Assembly (NCBI RefSeq): GCF_900406815.1
Contig: NZ_OVCN01000023.1
Span: 1 to 51,615, forward strand
Origin: Acinetobacter haemolyticus
GTDB taxonomy: Bacteria; Pseudomonadota; Gammaproteobacteria; Pseudomonadales; Moraxellaceae
Length of the DNA stretch: 51,615 nucleotides
Reading direction: 5' to 3'
The stretch's first letter is position 1, and each line of letters starts with the position of its first letter. Positions 44,369 to 51,477 of the stretch are shown piece after piece. Position numbers and translations under genes: made by a program. The notes under the pieces are model-generated. The model saw nothing but the letters and a program-made list of their open reading frames with translations. It had not been told where the DNA came from and made no database searches.

Positions 44369-45511
44369 TTACCCACCATTCGGATAAATCTGAAAGCGTC
44401 TTGTTCCAGCTTTGGTTTGCGGAAACTGTTGTAGATATTCAGGATGCAGTTTAAGCAGGGATTTGCTGTCTAGGCTGATGGAGTCTTGCGACTTTTTCCA
44501 AGTGACTGAACCACCTGTAAATACCGCTCGCTCTGCTTCTTTCATCATCATTTGTAGTTGATGTTTCAGTTCATCATAATACTGCTGGTGTTGTTCAACT
44601 TTATGTCGCTCCTCTAGTAACTGATTAAATAAATAATTAGCTTGTTCATTTTGAGTCAGGTCTTCTACGGTTAATGGAATCTGTTCTGGATAAAGTTGTT
44701 GTAAGGCTTTTGCAGCAGAATCCGAAGCATCTACACTGGGTGGAATACCTGATTCTACACATTGCCAGAAGTGACGCTCTGCATTAATGATGTGCTGAAT
44801 CACCGTTTCATTACGTGTCACTTTATAGATTTTGGTTTCATGTCCACAGATCAAGGCACAGATATGCGCTGCCTGTTTACCTGTCACTGCCAATTGATGC
44901 TGTACCTGACACAGCACATATAAAGGCACACCATCTCGCCATAGTTTTGAGCCATATTCCCCCACGGTTTTACACTCTAATATCTGAACGTCACTATTGC
45001 CCACCACGGCATAATCCAAATTGGCGAGCATAAAATGCTTGTCTTCAACAGGATGTTGTAGCACTGCATTGACTCGACGCACCTTATTATTGGTGTGCAT
45101 GCTATAGTATTGGGCAACTAATGGTTCTAGCTGTTTACCCCAGTACAAAGGTGCATAGCCTGCACTTTCGTCTTCAATATTCTGCTGCATCCGCCCTGTC
45201 TTGATCATCCATAATTCCAGCATCGACATATAAGGATTCAGTCCACATGCGGTAGCGGCATCACTACTGCCAATACCCTGTTTTCTGACTTCCAGCCATT
45301 GCTGGTAATTCATCTGTTTAGTATTGGCAAGACGTTTAGCTACAGGTGTTTTAGTTTTTCGTGGCTGTTTGTTCGGTCGGTCTCGTTTGGTTCGAGTTCC
45401 TACTTCAAGCTGTTGATTCGATGAGTTCTGGATGGATAGATTCAGGTTTGGTGAATATGGCTGTAACGGTGGATGATTTAAGGCATTTTGAATTTGAGTA
45501 TGGCTATTCAT
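44369..45511 (-). CDS. YqaJ-type viral recombinase/exonuclease
   Basis: A 380 aa protein with an N-terminal basic linker (about 1-65) and a YqaJ lambda-exonuclease-type PD-(D/E)XK domain (about 68-260). Seen are GIGSSDAATACGLNPY (79-94), MLANLDYAV, the acidic-Lys motif VQILECKT, and QVQHQLAVTGK. Such enzymes resect double-stranded DNA for phage- or element-borne recombination, normally with a single-strand annealing protein. The C-terminal part (about 270-380) is a coiled-coil helical tail. The start at 45511 is ATG with AGGAA upstream; a TTG lies two codons earlier. Confidence 0.9.
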   Translation of the reverse strand: MNSHTQIQNALNHPPLQPYSPNLNLSIQNSSNQQLEVGTRTKRDRPNKQPRKTKTPVAKRLANTKQMNYQQWLEVRKQGIGSSDAATACGLNPYMSMLELWMIKTGRMQQNIEDESAGYAPLYWGKQLEPLVAQYYSMHTNNKVRRVNAVLQHPVEDKHFMLANLDYAVVGNSDVQILECKTVGEYGSKLWRDGVPLYVLCQVQHQLAVTGKQAAHICALICGHETKIYKVTRNETVIQHIINAERHFWQCVESGIPPSVDASDSAAKALQQLYPEQIPLTVEDLTQNEQANYLFNQLLEERHKVEQHQQYYDELKHQLQMMMKEAERAVFTGGSVTWKKSQDSISLDSKSLLKLHPEYLQQFPQTKAGTRRFQIYPNGG

Positions 45512-45561
45512 TGGCAAATATTCCTGTATGAGTAAAATCGTAAAAGCTGAATTTTGGGCAT

Positions 45562-45589
45562 AAAAAAAGCCGCATCTGAGGGTGCGGCT
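45562..45589 (-). terminator. Terminator after DUF932 gene
   Basis: A 7-bp GC-rich stem (AGCCGCA / TGCGGCT), 8-base loop, seven Ts on the minus strand. Confidence 0.85.
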
Positions 45590-45661
45590 AAAGGTGTTGC
45601 TGTGCTTGTACGGTGTTACCGTATGCTTAGGCTAAAGGAAGCGGCTTAATTGAAACTGAAT

Positions 45662-46711
45662 TTAGGCAATCATTCGAAGTGCCTGTTCCAAGCCTCGTTG
45701 CTTGATCACTGCTCCTGCTCCAAACCAAGCTGTATCAAGACGATGGTCTGTACTCATGGCGCGACGTTCGTGGTCACAAAACTCTGTAATACTACAGAGT
45801 AATCCATAAGCGGTGTCTTTGGCTGAACTCAGTTCTGCACCTCGTCCATGTCCGTTAAACATGGTCATCACCTTGGACATGGCTCGGCCATTGGGTTCAG
45901 TTTTATTGTCGGCTTTGGATGGGCTTGGTTGATTTGGCATGGCTGCATTGCGGTAGTACTGGACAATGCTTTCATCCTGTTCTGCTACACTCAGGCTACT
46001 GTTGTTAAATACTGCATCAAAGTAGGCTGTCGCTTCCTGCTGTGTCACTTTACGTTGACTCAGTTGTTTCATTTCATACATGTGTTCATCCCACGCCCGA
46101 ACTGAAATACCCAGTTGCTGTTTGACCCGTTCCGCATTGAACTTGGTACTGTGAGGCACTTTAACCACACCTGCACTGGTATTTTGTCCTTTGAGTGCAA
46201 TGGCTAGAGTGTTATTACAAACTACACGGATCGAAGTAAATTGTGCGGTAGTAGCAAGTGTGCCATCACAGGCTGTCGCTAAAAGAATATAACCATTACT
46301 CACATCCTTACCTTTCAGTGCGGAACTTTGTCCTGTTCGTGCCAATGCCCAGAATTTCTTGCCGCCTTTGAGTACCCCTGCGGTTTCCAGTTCAAAGCCT
46401 GATTGCTCAGTCAGGTCTTTGTAGAAGTGTAGGATTTCCATCGGTTGAACTTCCTGAAAGCGCTGACTCACTACCGATAAAGGTGCGTGAGTATCTGAAC
46501 GATATAAAACCCGTTGTTCTTCAAAAGGCATAATAATATTCTGCCCCTTTTCATTCTGAGCCATATAACTGACATCCGAAGATTCTATTCGCCAATCCAT
46601 GCCTGCCTGCTGTGCCCAAACCTCAATCGGTTGGTTTGGAGTCAGTTCATTGCCTAAACCATGCCAAGGGGTCTGTCCTGTGAATGCCATTGTTTCAACT
46701 AAATGTGCCAT
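45662..46711 (-). CDS. DUF932 (phage/plasmid-like) protein
   Basis: A 349 aa protein matching the DUF932/TIGR03299 family of phages, plasmids and islands: TPWHGLGNELTPNQPIEVWA near the N-terminus, RVLYRSDTHAPLSVVSQRF, then TSIRVVCNNTLAIAL and the C-terminal TMFNGHGRGAEL and TDHRLDTAWFGAGA. Function unknown, but usually near recombination genes, as here beside YqaJ. A ribosome-binding site AGGAAT precedes the ATG. Confidence 0.9.
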   Translation of the reverse strand: MAHLVETMAFTGQTPWHGLGNELTPNQPIEVWAQQAGMDWRIESSDVSYMAQNEKGQNIIMPFEEQRVLYRSDTHAPLSVVSQRFQEVQPMEILHFYKDLTEQSGFELETAGVLKGGKKFWALARTGQSSALKGKDVSNGYILLATACDGTLATTAQFTSIRVVCNNTLAIALKGQNTSAGVVKVPHSTKFNAERVKQQLGISVRAWDEHMYEMKQLSQRKVTQQEATAYFDAVFNNSSLSVAEQDESIVQYYRNAAMPNQPSPSKADNKTEPNGRAMSKVMTMFNGHGRGAELSSAKDTAYGLLCSITEFCDHERRAMSTDHRLDTAWFGAGAVIKQRGLEQALRMIA

Positions 46712-46774
46712 AAGAATAATTCCTGTATCAATTTTAAATGGGTAAAAGGGTTGGGTTTAAATTTTGCTGAAGAT

Positions 46775-47092
46775 TTAATTGCGTAAATTCGGGCTAAAGC
46801 TGCGATCACAGTGATTGCAGTAATACTGTCTACGATAAGTTGGGTGTAGCGGTTGTTGCTGTTCTTCATCCGTGATCAACATCCATATTCCGCCAATCAG
46901 TACACCAACAATTGCGCCTGCAATTGGTGGGATGTTTAGACTTTTGGAAACACTCACTCCTAATGTGGCAAGTGCCATTGGTGACATCACACTATTGGAA
47001 ATAGAGCTATTAGTTGAGGTACTGGGTAAATGTTGGGGGGATTGCAGTTGTACCGTCTCTCGGGACTGGCAATTAGGACATGGCAAACTCAT
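46775..47092 (-). CDS. Small double zinc-ribbon membrane protein
   Basis: A 105 aa protein starting MSLPCPNCQSRETVQL, with one CxxC pair at the N-terminus and a second (YYCNHCDRSF) near the C-terminus, which could close one zinc site. Between them is a membrane-like segment (IAGAIVGVLIGGIWMLI). Function unknown. The longer frame is rejected: AGGAAA lies 9 bases before the ATG at 47092, and a terminator hairpin lies in the upstream extension. Confidence 0.7.
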   Translation of the reverse strand: MSLPCPNCQSRETVQLQSPQHLPSTSTNSSISNSVMSPMALATLGVSVSKSLNIPPIAGAIVGVLIGGIWMLITDEEQQQPLHPTYRRQYYCNHCDRSFSPNLRN

Positions 47093-47113
47093 TGTGGTAT
47101 TTCCTGTAAATGA

Positions 47114-47140
47114 ATAAAAAAGCCTGCTGGGGAAGCAGGC
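47114..47140 (-). terminator. Terminator-like hairpin in leader of the zinc-ribbon gene
   Basis: GCCTGCT / AGCAGGC stem with 5-base loop and a T-run on the minus strand, 30 bases upstream of the gene start. It could end transcripts coming from the right or act as an attenuator for the zinc-ribbon gene. Confidence 0.6.
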
Positions 47141-47342
47141 AAAATGATTGCTGGGTAGTTGAAGCATGTATTGGTGCGGTCTCGAATGGAGAAACACCGT
47201 TGTCATTTAGATGCTATGTATTTGTATTTTTTTAGAATGCGTTTTTTATCATCAGTTTTAGACAATTTTTGAATACTCGGTCTACAGATCAATTGACCTG
47301 TTTTTTAGCAGCGATTATGATGCAAGGGCTGACCTACATTGT

Positions 47343-47539
47343 CAGTCGGTTTTGACAGACCGCAGATCCAGCACGATATATGAAAGTAATTTTGTATGTT
47401 GTGGGAACCCTCGCGTCCCCCTTTTTTTCTATGGTAGGGCGAGAGGGGGACGCCTCGTGCGTGCTGGTTCCTTGGATCCCAGTCTGTCAACCCCCTTTCG
47501 TTCTGCCACCATAATCAATTGACAGTGATTCGGCAGAAC
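47343..47539. repeat. Nested inverted-repeat block, candidate oriT or replication/recombination site
   Basis: This lies inside a 470-base gene-free stretch (47093-47564). Three inverted pairs are nested: TTGACAGAC (47352-47360) with GTCTGTCAA (47482-47490); CCAGCACG (47368-47375) with CGTGCTGG (47460-47467); and GCGTCCCCC (47413-47421) with GGGGGACGC (47445-47453). GGAACC (47403) also matches GGTTCC (47466). A separate dyad GTTCTGCC / GGCAGAAC (47500-47507 / 47532-47539) follows. The centre is unusually GC-rich for the window. Shape and position suggest an origin, oriT or recombination site; this is inferred. Confidence 0.6.
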
Positions 47540-47564
47540 TTCTTATAATTCCAAGGAGTCAACC

Positions 47565-47660
47565 ATGACGCAATTTACTGTGCTTTATTCCCCTGCACTT
47601 TCGCCCTCTCTCAGGCATTTCATTCCGATTCATTTATCACACGCTTTCGCTGTGTCCTGA
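47565..47660 (+). CDS. Very small ORF (31 aa) with strong ribosome-binding site
   Basis: MTQFTVLYSPALSPSLRHFI and eleven more residues, no recognisable family. AAGGAG lies 6 bases before the ATG, close to ideal. It is the first of a row of tiny genes and starts 25 bases after the inverted-repeat block. It could be a leader peptide, a small protein or the remnant of a longer gene. Confidence 0.4.
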   Translation: MTQFTVLYSPALSPSLRHFIPIHLSHAFAVS

Positions 47661-47728
47661 TTGATTCAAGGCATCAATTAACTACTGAGTCTATTTTGGT
47701 CAGTGGTGTTTTGTGCTGGATAAAAATC

Positions 47729-47848
47729 ATGAAATTCATCACACAGCTTATTTTGGTTGTCATCGTCGTGGTGGCTCTTGGGCCAGGCTTTATTTTATTG
47801 CTGGGGTTTTTATGGCTGCTGGTCTATCTGGCAGGTTGGCATAAATAG
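47729..47848 (+). CDS. Small membrane protein (39 aa)
   Basis: MKFITQLILVVIVVVALGPG at the start; almost the whole 39 aa chain is hydrophobic and would span the membrane once or twice, ending in a GWHK tail. GGA lies about 9 bases upstream. Function unknown; belongs to the row of small plus-strand genes. Confidence 0.5.
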   Translation: MKFITQLILVVIVVVALGPGFILLLGFLWLLVYLAGWHK

Positions 47849-47899
47849 GCAATCCATAACGATTTTAAAAACAACAAATCACAATGAATTGGAATATCT

Positions 47900-48175
47900 A
47901 TGAAATATCAAACGTGGTTCGGGGTCATCACTATTGTTCTAAGTAGCAGCCTACTCATCGCCTGTGACAGTAAGGTCAAACGTGACTTTAAAGCAGGCTG
48001 TCAGGCTGGTGGACTAGACCGTTCAACTTGTTCCTGTATTTACGACAAGGTTGAGGCGCATTACTCGCCCGAGTTTATGGAAAGTATGGCTGATGTCACC
48101 ACTCGAGACACCATGCAACCACCACCTGAATTTAACAAAGTGATGGCGAATGCTGTACAGCAATGTAAAGAATAA
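47900..48175 (+). CDS. Small lipoprotein (91 aa)
   Basis: MKYQTWFGVITIVLSSSLLI leads to lipobox LIAC (Cys22), so an exported lipoprotein. The mature part has Cys residues in KAGCQAGGLDRSTCSCIYD and a final QQCKE, suggesting disulfides. GGAA lies upstream of the ATG. Function unknown. Together with the following small exported proteins it may alter the cell surface of the host. Confidence 0.65.
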   Translation: MKYQTWFGVITIVLSSSLLIACDSKVKRDFKAGCQAGGLDRSTCSCIYDKVEAHYSPEFMESMADVTTRDTMQPPPEFNKVMANAVQQCKE

Positions 48176-48189
48176 GGCAGGGATCAAAA

Positions 48190-48336
48190 ATGAAAAATTA
48201 TTTAATTATCGGCTACATCGTTATCGCAGTGATTTGCTCTGTCTATTTCAAAAATTGTAGCAGCACCGCTCACATGCCCTATTCCTACAACCTAGGCAAA
48301 GCAGCCGTTTGGCCTGTCACCATTTTTAGAAAATAA
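48190..48336 (+). CDS. Small single-span membrane protein (48 aa)
   Basis: MKNYLIIGYIVIAVICSVYF is one membrane segment, followed by a short tail with KNCSSTAHMPYSYNLGKAAV. AGGGA lies 7 bases before the ATG. It starts 14 bases after the lipoprotein stop, so they are probably co-transcribed. Function unknown. Confidence 0.55.
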   Translation: MKNYLIIGYIVIAVICSVYFKNCSSTAHMPYSYNLGKAAVWPVTIFRK

Positions 48337-48353
48337 ATGAAATAAGGAAACTG

Positions 48354-48662
48354 ATGATGAAAAAACTATTTTTAGCTGTAGGGCTAAGTGTGATGTGTGG
48401 TACGGCTTTTGCCAAAGCCAATACTGTTACTGTCACGGTAAAGACAATTGAGGGCTTTAGTGAATCGGGAGATGCATTCACGTTTAAAGCGACTTCAGGC
48501 AAACGCTATATGGTTTATAACGCTGGTGGAGCAAGCCCGATTCAGGGAGAGGAGTTTATTTCGAGTTCTGCCAAATCTAAAAAAGCCATTTGTTTACGTC
48601 TCAGTAGCGAGCAGACCCAACCACGCATGGTTGAGTCGGTTCGTCATGGTAAATGTAAATAG
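48354..48662 (+). CDS. Small exported protein with signal peptide
   Basis: A 102 aa protein with a classical signal peptide (MMKKLFLAVGLSVMCGTAFA, cleavage after AFA). The mature part is beta-rich (TVTVTVKTIEGFSESGDAFTF) with two cysteines that could pair. AAGGAAA precedes the two adjacent ATGs (48354, 48357). Periplasmic or secreted; function unknown. Confidence 0.65.
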   Translation: MMKKLFLAVGLSVMCGTAFAKANTVTVTVKTIEGFSESGDAFTFKATSGKRYMVYNAGGASPIQGEEFISSSAKSKKAICLRLSSEQTQPRMVESVRHGKCK

Positions 48663-48762
48663 CAACTCAAGTGATCAAAACAATAAAGCAAAAACGAGCC
48701 ATTGGTTGAGCCGTGTGGCTCAACCAATGCAATACGAAGAATTTAATCATAGGAATTGAACA

Positions 48763-49275
48763 ATGAATCTGATCAAGCCACTGCTGCTGTCAGGCTTGCT
48801 GATCGCTAGCCTCAGCGCATGTAGCCCACCCTCAAAACCAGAATCAACATCTGAATCGACGACTGCTCAAACAAGTGAAGCTGAAGCACCCTCATCAACC
48901 ACTGAAGATCCAGCCGACGATAAGTTTAAAACCATAATGGTCGATAGCTCAGAGTATGATCTGAATGATCCACCTGTTGAACCTGCACAAACAGCACCAC
49001 AAGAACAGTTTGAAGTCCGTGTCCGTCGTGAAGAATCACAATACTCCATGACAGGCTATAGCGATCTATTAAATATCATATCTTTAAATGATGCTCCGAC
49101 CACCATCACAGGGGTTTTAATCAATCGTGGCAATTGTAGAAGCAAAGGCACTTACGATTACCAAAATATGCGTTATGGTTCGGTAGCAAAAGTTTACTTA
49201 GGCTGTTCGGCTGAATACGTGCGTGAAGTGACCATCACGACCAGCAGTGGCTTGACCTATACCTATAATTTCTAG
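48763..49275 (+). CDS. Lipoprotein with Ser/Thr/Glu-rich linker
   Basis: A 170 aa protein with lipobox LSAC (Cys20), then a low-complexity S/T/E/P stretch (about 22-50) that would extend from the membrane, then a folded C-terminal domain with NRGNCRSKGTYDYQNMRYG and VYLGCSAEY, whose two Cys could form a disulfide. AGGA lies upstream of the ATG. Function unknown; surface exclusion or protection is a guess from the context. Confidence 0.65.
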   Translation: MNLIKPLLLSGLLIASLSACSPPSKPESTSESTTAQTSEAEAPSSTTEDPADDKFKTIMVDSSEYDLNDPPVEPAQTAPQEQFEVRVRREESQYSMTGYSDLLNIISLNDAPTTITGVLINRGNCRSKGTYDYQNMRYGSVAKVYLGCSAEYVREVTITTSSGLTYTYNF

Positions 49276-49304
49276 GCATTCGCCCATTCATGCTTCAGTG
49301 GTTT

Positions 49305-49338
49305 AGTGGTCTAAGCGCATTGTTTTTCTTAGACCACT
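49305..49338. terminator. 11-bp hairpin between convergent genes
   Basis: AGTGGTCTAAG and CTTAGACCACT with a 12-base loop between the last small plus-strand gene and the convergent Gp2-like gene. No T-run on either side. Confidence 0.5.
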
Positions 49339-49374
49339 GTTGAACTACAACTCCATTAATTTTACTGAACGAGA

Positions 49375-50238
49375 CTAATTCAGCGTTAAAGGAATGCGTT
49401 CACAATCAAAAGTCTTGCGACGAGTTCGCATCACCCTTAAATAATGATTTTTACTATTCGCATTGAAATCACTCTTGACCAATTGTAAGGTGCGTTGAAT
49501 CTGTCTGTCATCCTGACAATTCACTGACCAACCTTTCTTGGCTTGTTCTTCAATGTGAGCTTCACCATAACCATTACTGAGTTCTTCCCACTTCGCTGCC
49601 AATTTATTGGCATGGTCAGATAAAGTCGTGTCCTGTGCTTGTCCTGCATAAATGAAGTAGATCTGGAGGTAGTAACCCCGATCAGGATGATGTTTCATTT
49701 TCCAGATCACTGAATGGATGCAACGGAATAAATTGATCTCCCTTGCCCTAACCTCTCTCAACAAGGCATAGACATAACATTCAAATTCGTTAAATGCTAA
49801 TGACGATACATCTGCCCTGATACCCAACCGCATTGGAAAGATCATTAAGCAGTCCTTGTTTTGTATCAAATCCAAGAAGAAGCGTTCGACCTTTTTCATT
49901 TCAGCTTTATTCTGCTTCTGATCGTATTGATGACCATGCTGTATCAATTCAGATTTTGACTGGATATCGGCAATCATCAACTCAATCACATGATCGGGCA
50001 GATCATAAATATTTTTATACAATGTATATTTATTGGCTTGAAACAAGGCTCGTTCAATCAGCTTAAAAATAATAATGGAATCAACATAGTCATAACCAGC
50101 AATAAAAAAACGTCTAGACTTGATAATTAGAGGAACAATTTGTTGCTTGAATTGTTCACAACTGATTTGGTCATTCACCACATCCTTGATAAATTTTTCA
50201 ATTTCACAAAAGGTTTGAGCTTCATTGTAGGTCGTCAT
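49375..50238 (-). CDS. Gp2/YagK-like paralogue lacking the H-x-H motif
   Basis: A 287 aa protein that aligns in layout with the gene upstream (start MTTYNEAQTFCEIEKFIKDV against MNLTTVIWNESSVCTAIEDF). At the position of the paralogue's GYHCHLLLIYD it reads GYYLQIYFIYAG, so both His of the H-x-H motif are gone. If the paralogue is a nicking replication protein, this copy is probably inactive in cleavage and may regulate it or bind DNA. The ATG at 50238 is chosen by comparison with the paralogue; the frame opens four codons earlier. Confidence 0.65.
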   Translation of the reverse strand: MTTYNEAQTFCEIEKFIKDVVNDQISCEQFKQQIVPLIIKSRRFFIAGYDYVDSIIIFKLIERALFQANKYTLYKNIYDLPDHVIELMIADIQSKSELIQHGHQYDQKQNKAEMKKVERFFLDLIQNKDCLMIFPMRLGIRADVSSLAFNEFECYVYALLREVRAREINLFRCIHSVIWKMKHHPDRGYYLQIYFIYAGQAQDTTLSDHANKLAAKWEELSNGYGEAHIEEQAKKGWSVNCQDDRQIQRTLQLVKSDFNANSKNHYLRVMRTRRKTFDCERIPLTLN

Positions 50239-50263
50239 GAGAAAACACATCCTAGGTTATCTG

Positions 50264-50274
50264 TTCATATCACT
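50264..50274. repeat. TTCATATCACT repeat before the Gp2-like paralogue
   Basis: The same 11-mer stands at 51273-51283. The copies lie 26 and 25 bases upstream of the two paralogous starts, so they are likely leftover or shared promoter/operator sequence. Confidence 0.45.
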
Positions 50275-50291
50275 AGGAGTGCCGTAGTTTT

Positions 50292-51248
50292 TTAATTGTT
50301 GTTTGACTTAAATCCACATCGCTGTAAAGTTTGAGCAACACCTCTACGCCAATGCACTTCAAATTGACCTGTACCAAAGCTACGCATATACGGTATCTTT
50401 GCTCGTAGATGCTGTGCATACTTTTCAGGATTGACCAGATACATACCAGCATTCAATGCATTACTGATTTCCAATGCAACATTGCACTGGATATGTCCTA
50501 TACCTAAGCGATTAAGTTCCTTAAACTTCTGCTTATATTCCATAGTATTACAATTAAAATGCACGCCAATATTACCCGTAATACTGTTCCACATTTGCCA
50601 AACCTGATCAGCGAGATACCAGTCATTTTGCCGTTTCGATGGATCATAAATCAGCAATAAGTGGCAATGATAGCCTTTATCTACACCTTGCTCTAATGCC
50701 CATGCATATCCTTGTACCCCCATGAAACAACCATCTTGATTTGCTATACGATTTCTTAAAATACTCATATGCTGTTGAACATTCTCGATACCAATATAAA
50801 CCTGTTGCTCTTTGAGATAACCCAAATCGACACGTACAAATAACAGCTCCGAATAATGTGTCATGAGTTTAGTCAAATACTGATGCAGTGAATTTCGATT
50901 CTGCTGTTCTTGTTGGATAAAACGAGCATGCTCATTCCAATAATCATGTTTGTATTGGCTGATTACACAGCATAGGGTTTGAATCTGTTGAATATTAAAA
51001 TTTAGGATATGGGATGCAGATTGACCATTCAGAAAATGATCAATCCAATACTTACACTGAATAAAATATTGGATGGATTCCGTGTAGTGAATCTGTGCTG
51101 AATAGAAGTACTGAAAGGCTTCATATAATGTACTGAGTGTTTGTTTGAATTGTTGTTCACCCATCTGTTCAAAACAGACATCGTAAACAAAGTCTTCAAT
51201 CGCAGTACAAACACTGGATTCATTCCAAATAACTGTAGTCAAATTCAT
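50292..51248 (-). CDS. Inovirus-type Gp2 / YagK-YfjJ-like protein
   Basis: A 318 aa protein resembling the YagK/YfjJ C-terminal-domain or inovirus Gp2 family of P4-like islands. The motif GYHCHLLLIYD with His194 and His196 resembles the HUH motif of rolling-circle initiators; the later segment RSFGTGQFEVHWRR is also typical of the family. Helical N-terminus with Gln-rich segments. A replication or nicking role is inferred from the motif. It begins 160 bases before the contaminating adapter; nothing real is seen beyond. Confidence 0.7.
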   Translation of the reverse strand: MNLTTVIWNESSVCTAIEDFVYDVCFEQMGEQQFKQTLSTLYEAFQYFYSAQIHYTESIQYFIQCKYWIDHFLNGQSASHILNFNIQQIQTLCCVISQYKHDYWNEHARFIQQEQQNRNSLHQYLTKLMTHYSELLFVRVDLGYLKEQQVYIGIENVQQHMSILRNRIANQDGCFMGVQGYAWALEQGVDKGYHCHLLLIYDPSKRQNDWYLADQVWQMWNSITGNIGVHFNCNTMEYKQKFKELNRLGIGHIQCNVALEISNALNAGMYLVNPEKYAQHLRAKIPYMRSFGTGQFEVHWRRGVAQTLQRCGFKSNNN

Positions 51249-51272
51249 GTCGTGATAATCATCATGTTAGGA

Positions 51273-51283
51273 TTCATATCACT
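51273..51283. repeat. TTCATATCACT repeat before the Gp2-like gene
   Basis: Second copy of the 11-mer at 50264-50274, 25 bases upstream of the 318 aa gene. Confidence 0.45.
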
Positions 51284-51407
51284 GACTGATCTGTAAAAAA
51301 TTAATAGCCATAAATTAGCTTATAAAATATAGCCTATACATATGAATAAAAATATATAGAAGTATTTAATAATATTAATAACCAGCTAAGCTGGATAGCT
51401 ACTCGTC

Positions 51408-51477
51408 CTGTCTCTTATACACATCTGACGCTGCCGACGATCTTACGCGTGTAGATCTCGGTGGTCGCCGTATCATT
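51408..51477. other. Illumina Nextera adapter, index and P5 sequence (contamination)
   Basis: CTGTCTCTTATACACATCT at 51408 is the transposon mosaic end, followed by GACGCTGCCGACGA, the read-1 adapter. An 8-base index (TCTTACGC) follows, then GTGTAGATCTCGGTGGTCGC and CGTATCATT, the reverse complement of the P5 primer. This is library material, not genome. Confidence 0.97.

Noticed and set aside
47305..47490. A 61-codon minus-strand frame
   Set aside because: It lies wholly over the nested inverted repeats, has no ribosome-binding site and no protein-like pattern.
48448..48759. A 103-codon plus-strand frame
   Set aside because: It overlaps the signal-peptide protein in another frame and has no start signal.
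24140..51407. Second copy of the tRNA-Ser 3' end (attR)
   Set aside because: Looked for the T-arm to CCA tract in intergenic stretches on both strands and saw none; the right junction is probably outside the contig.
1..51407. CRISPR array, rRNA, insertion sequence
   Set aside because: No regularly spaced repeats, no rRNA segment and no transposase-like frame with flanking terminal repeats were seen.
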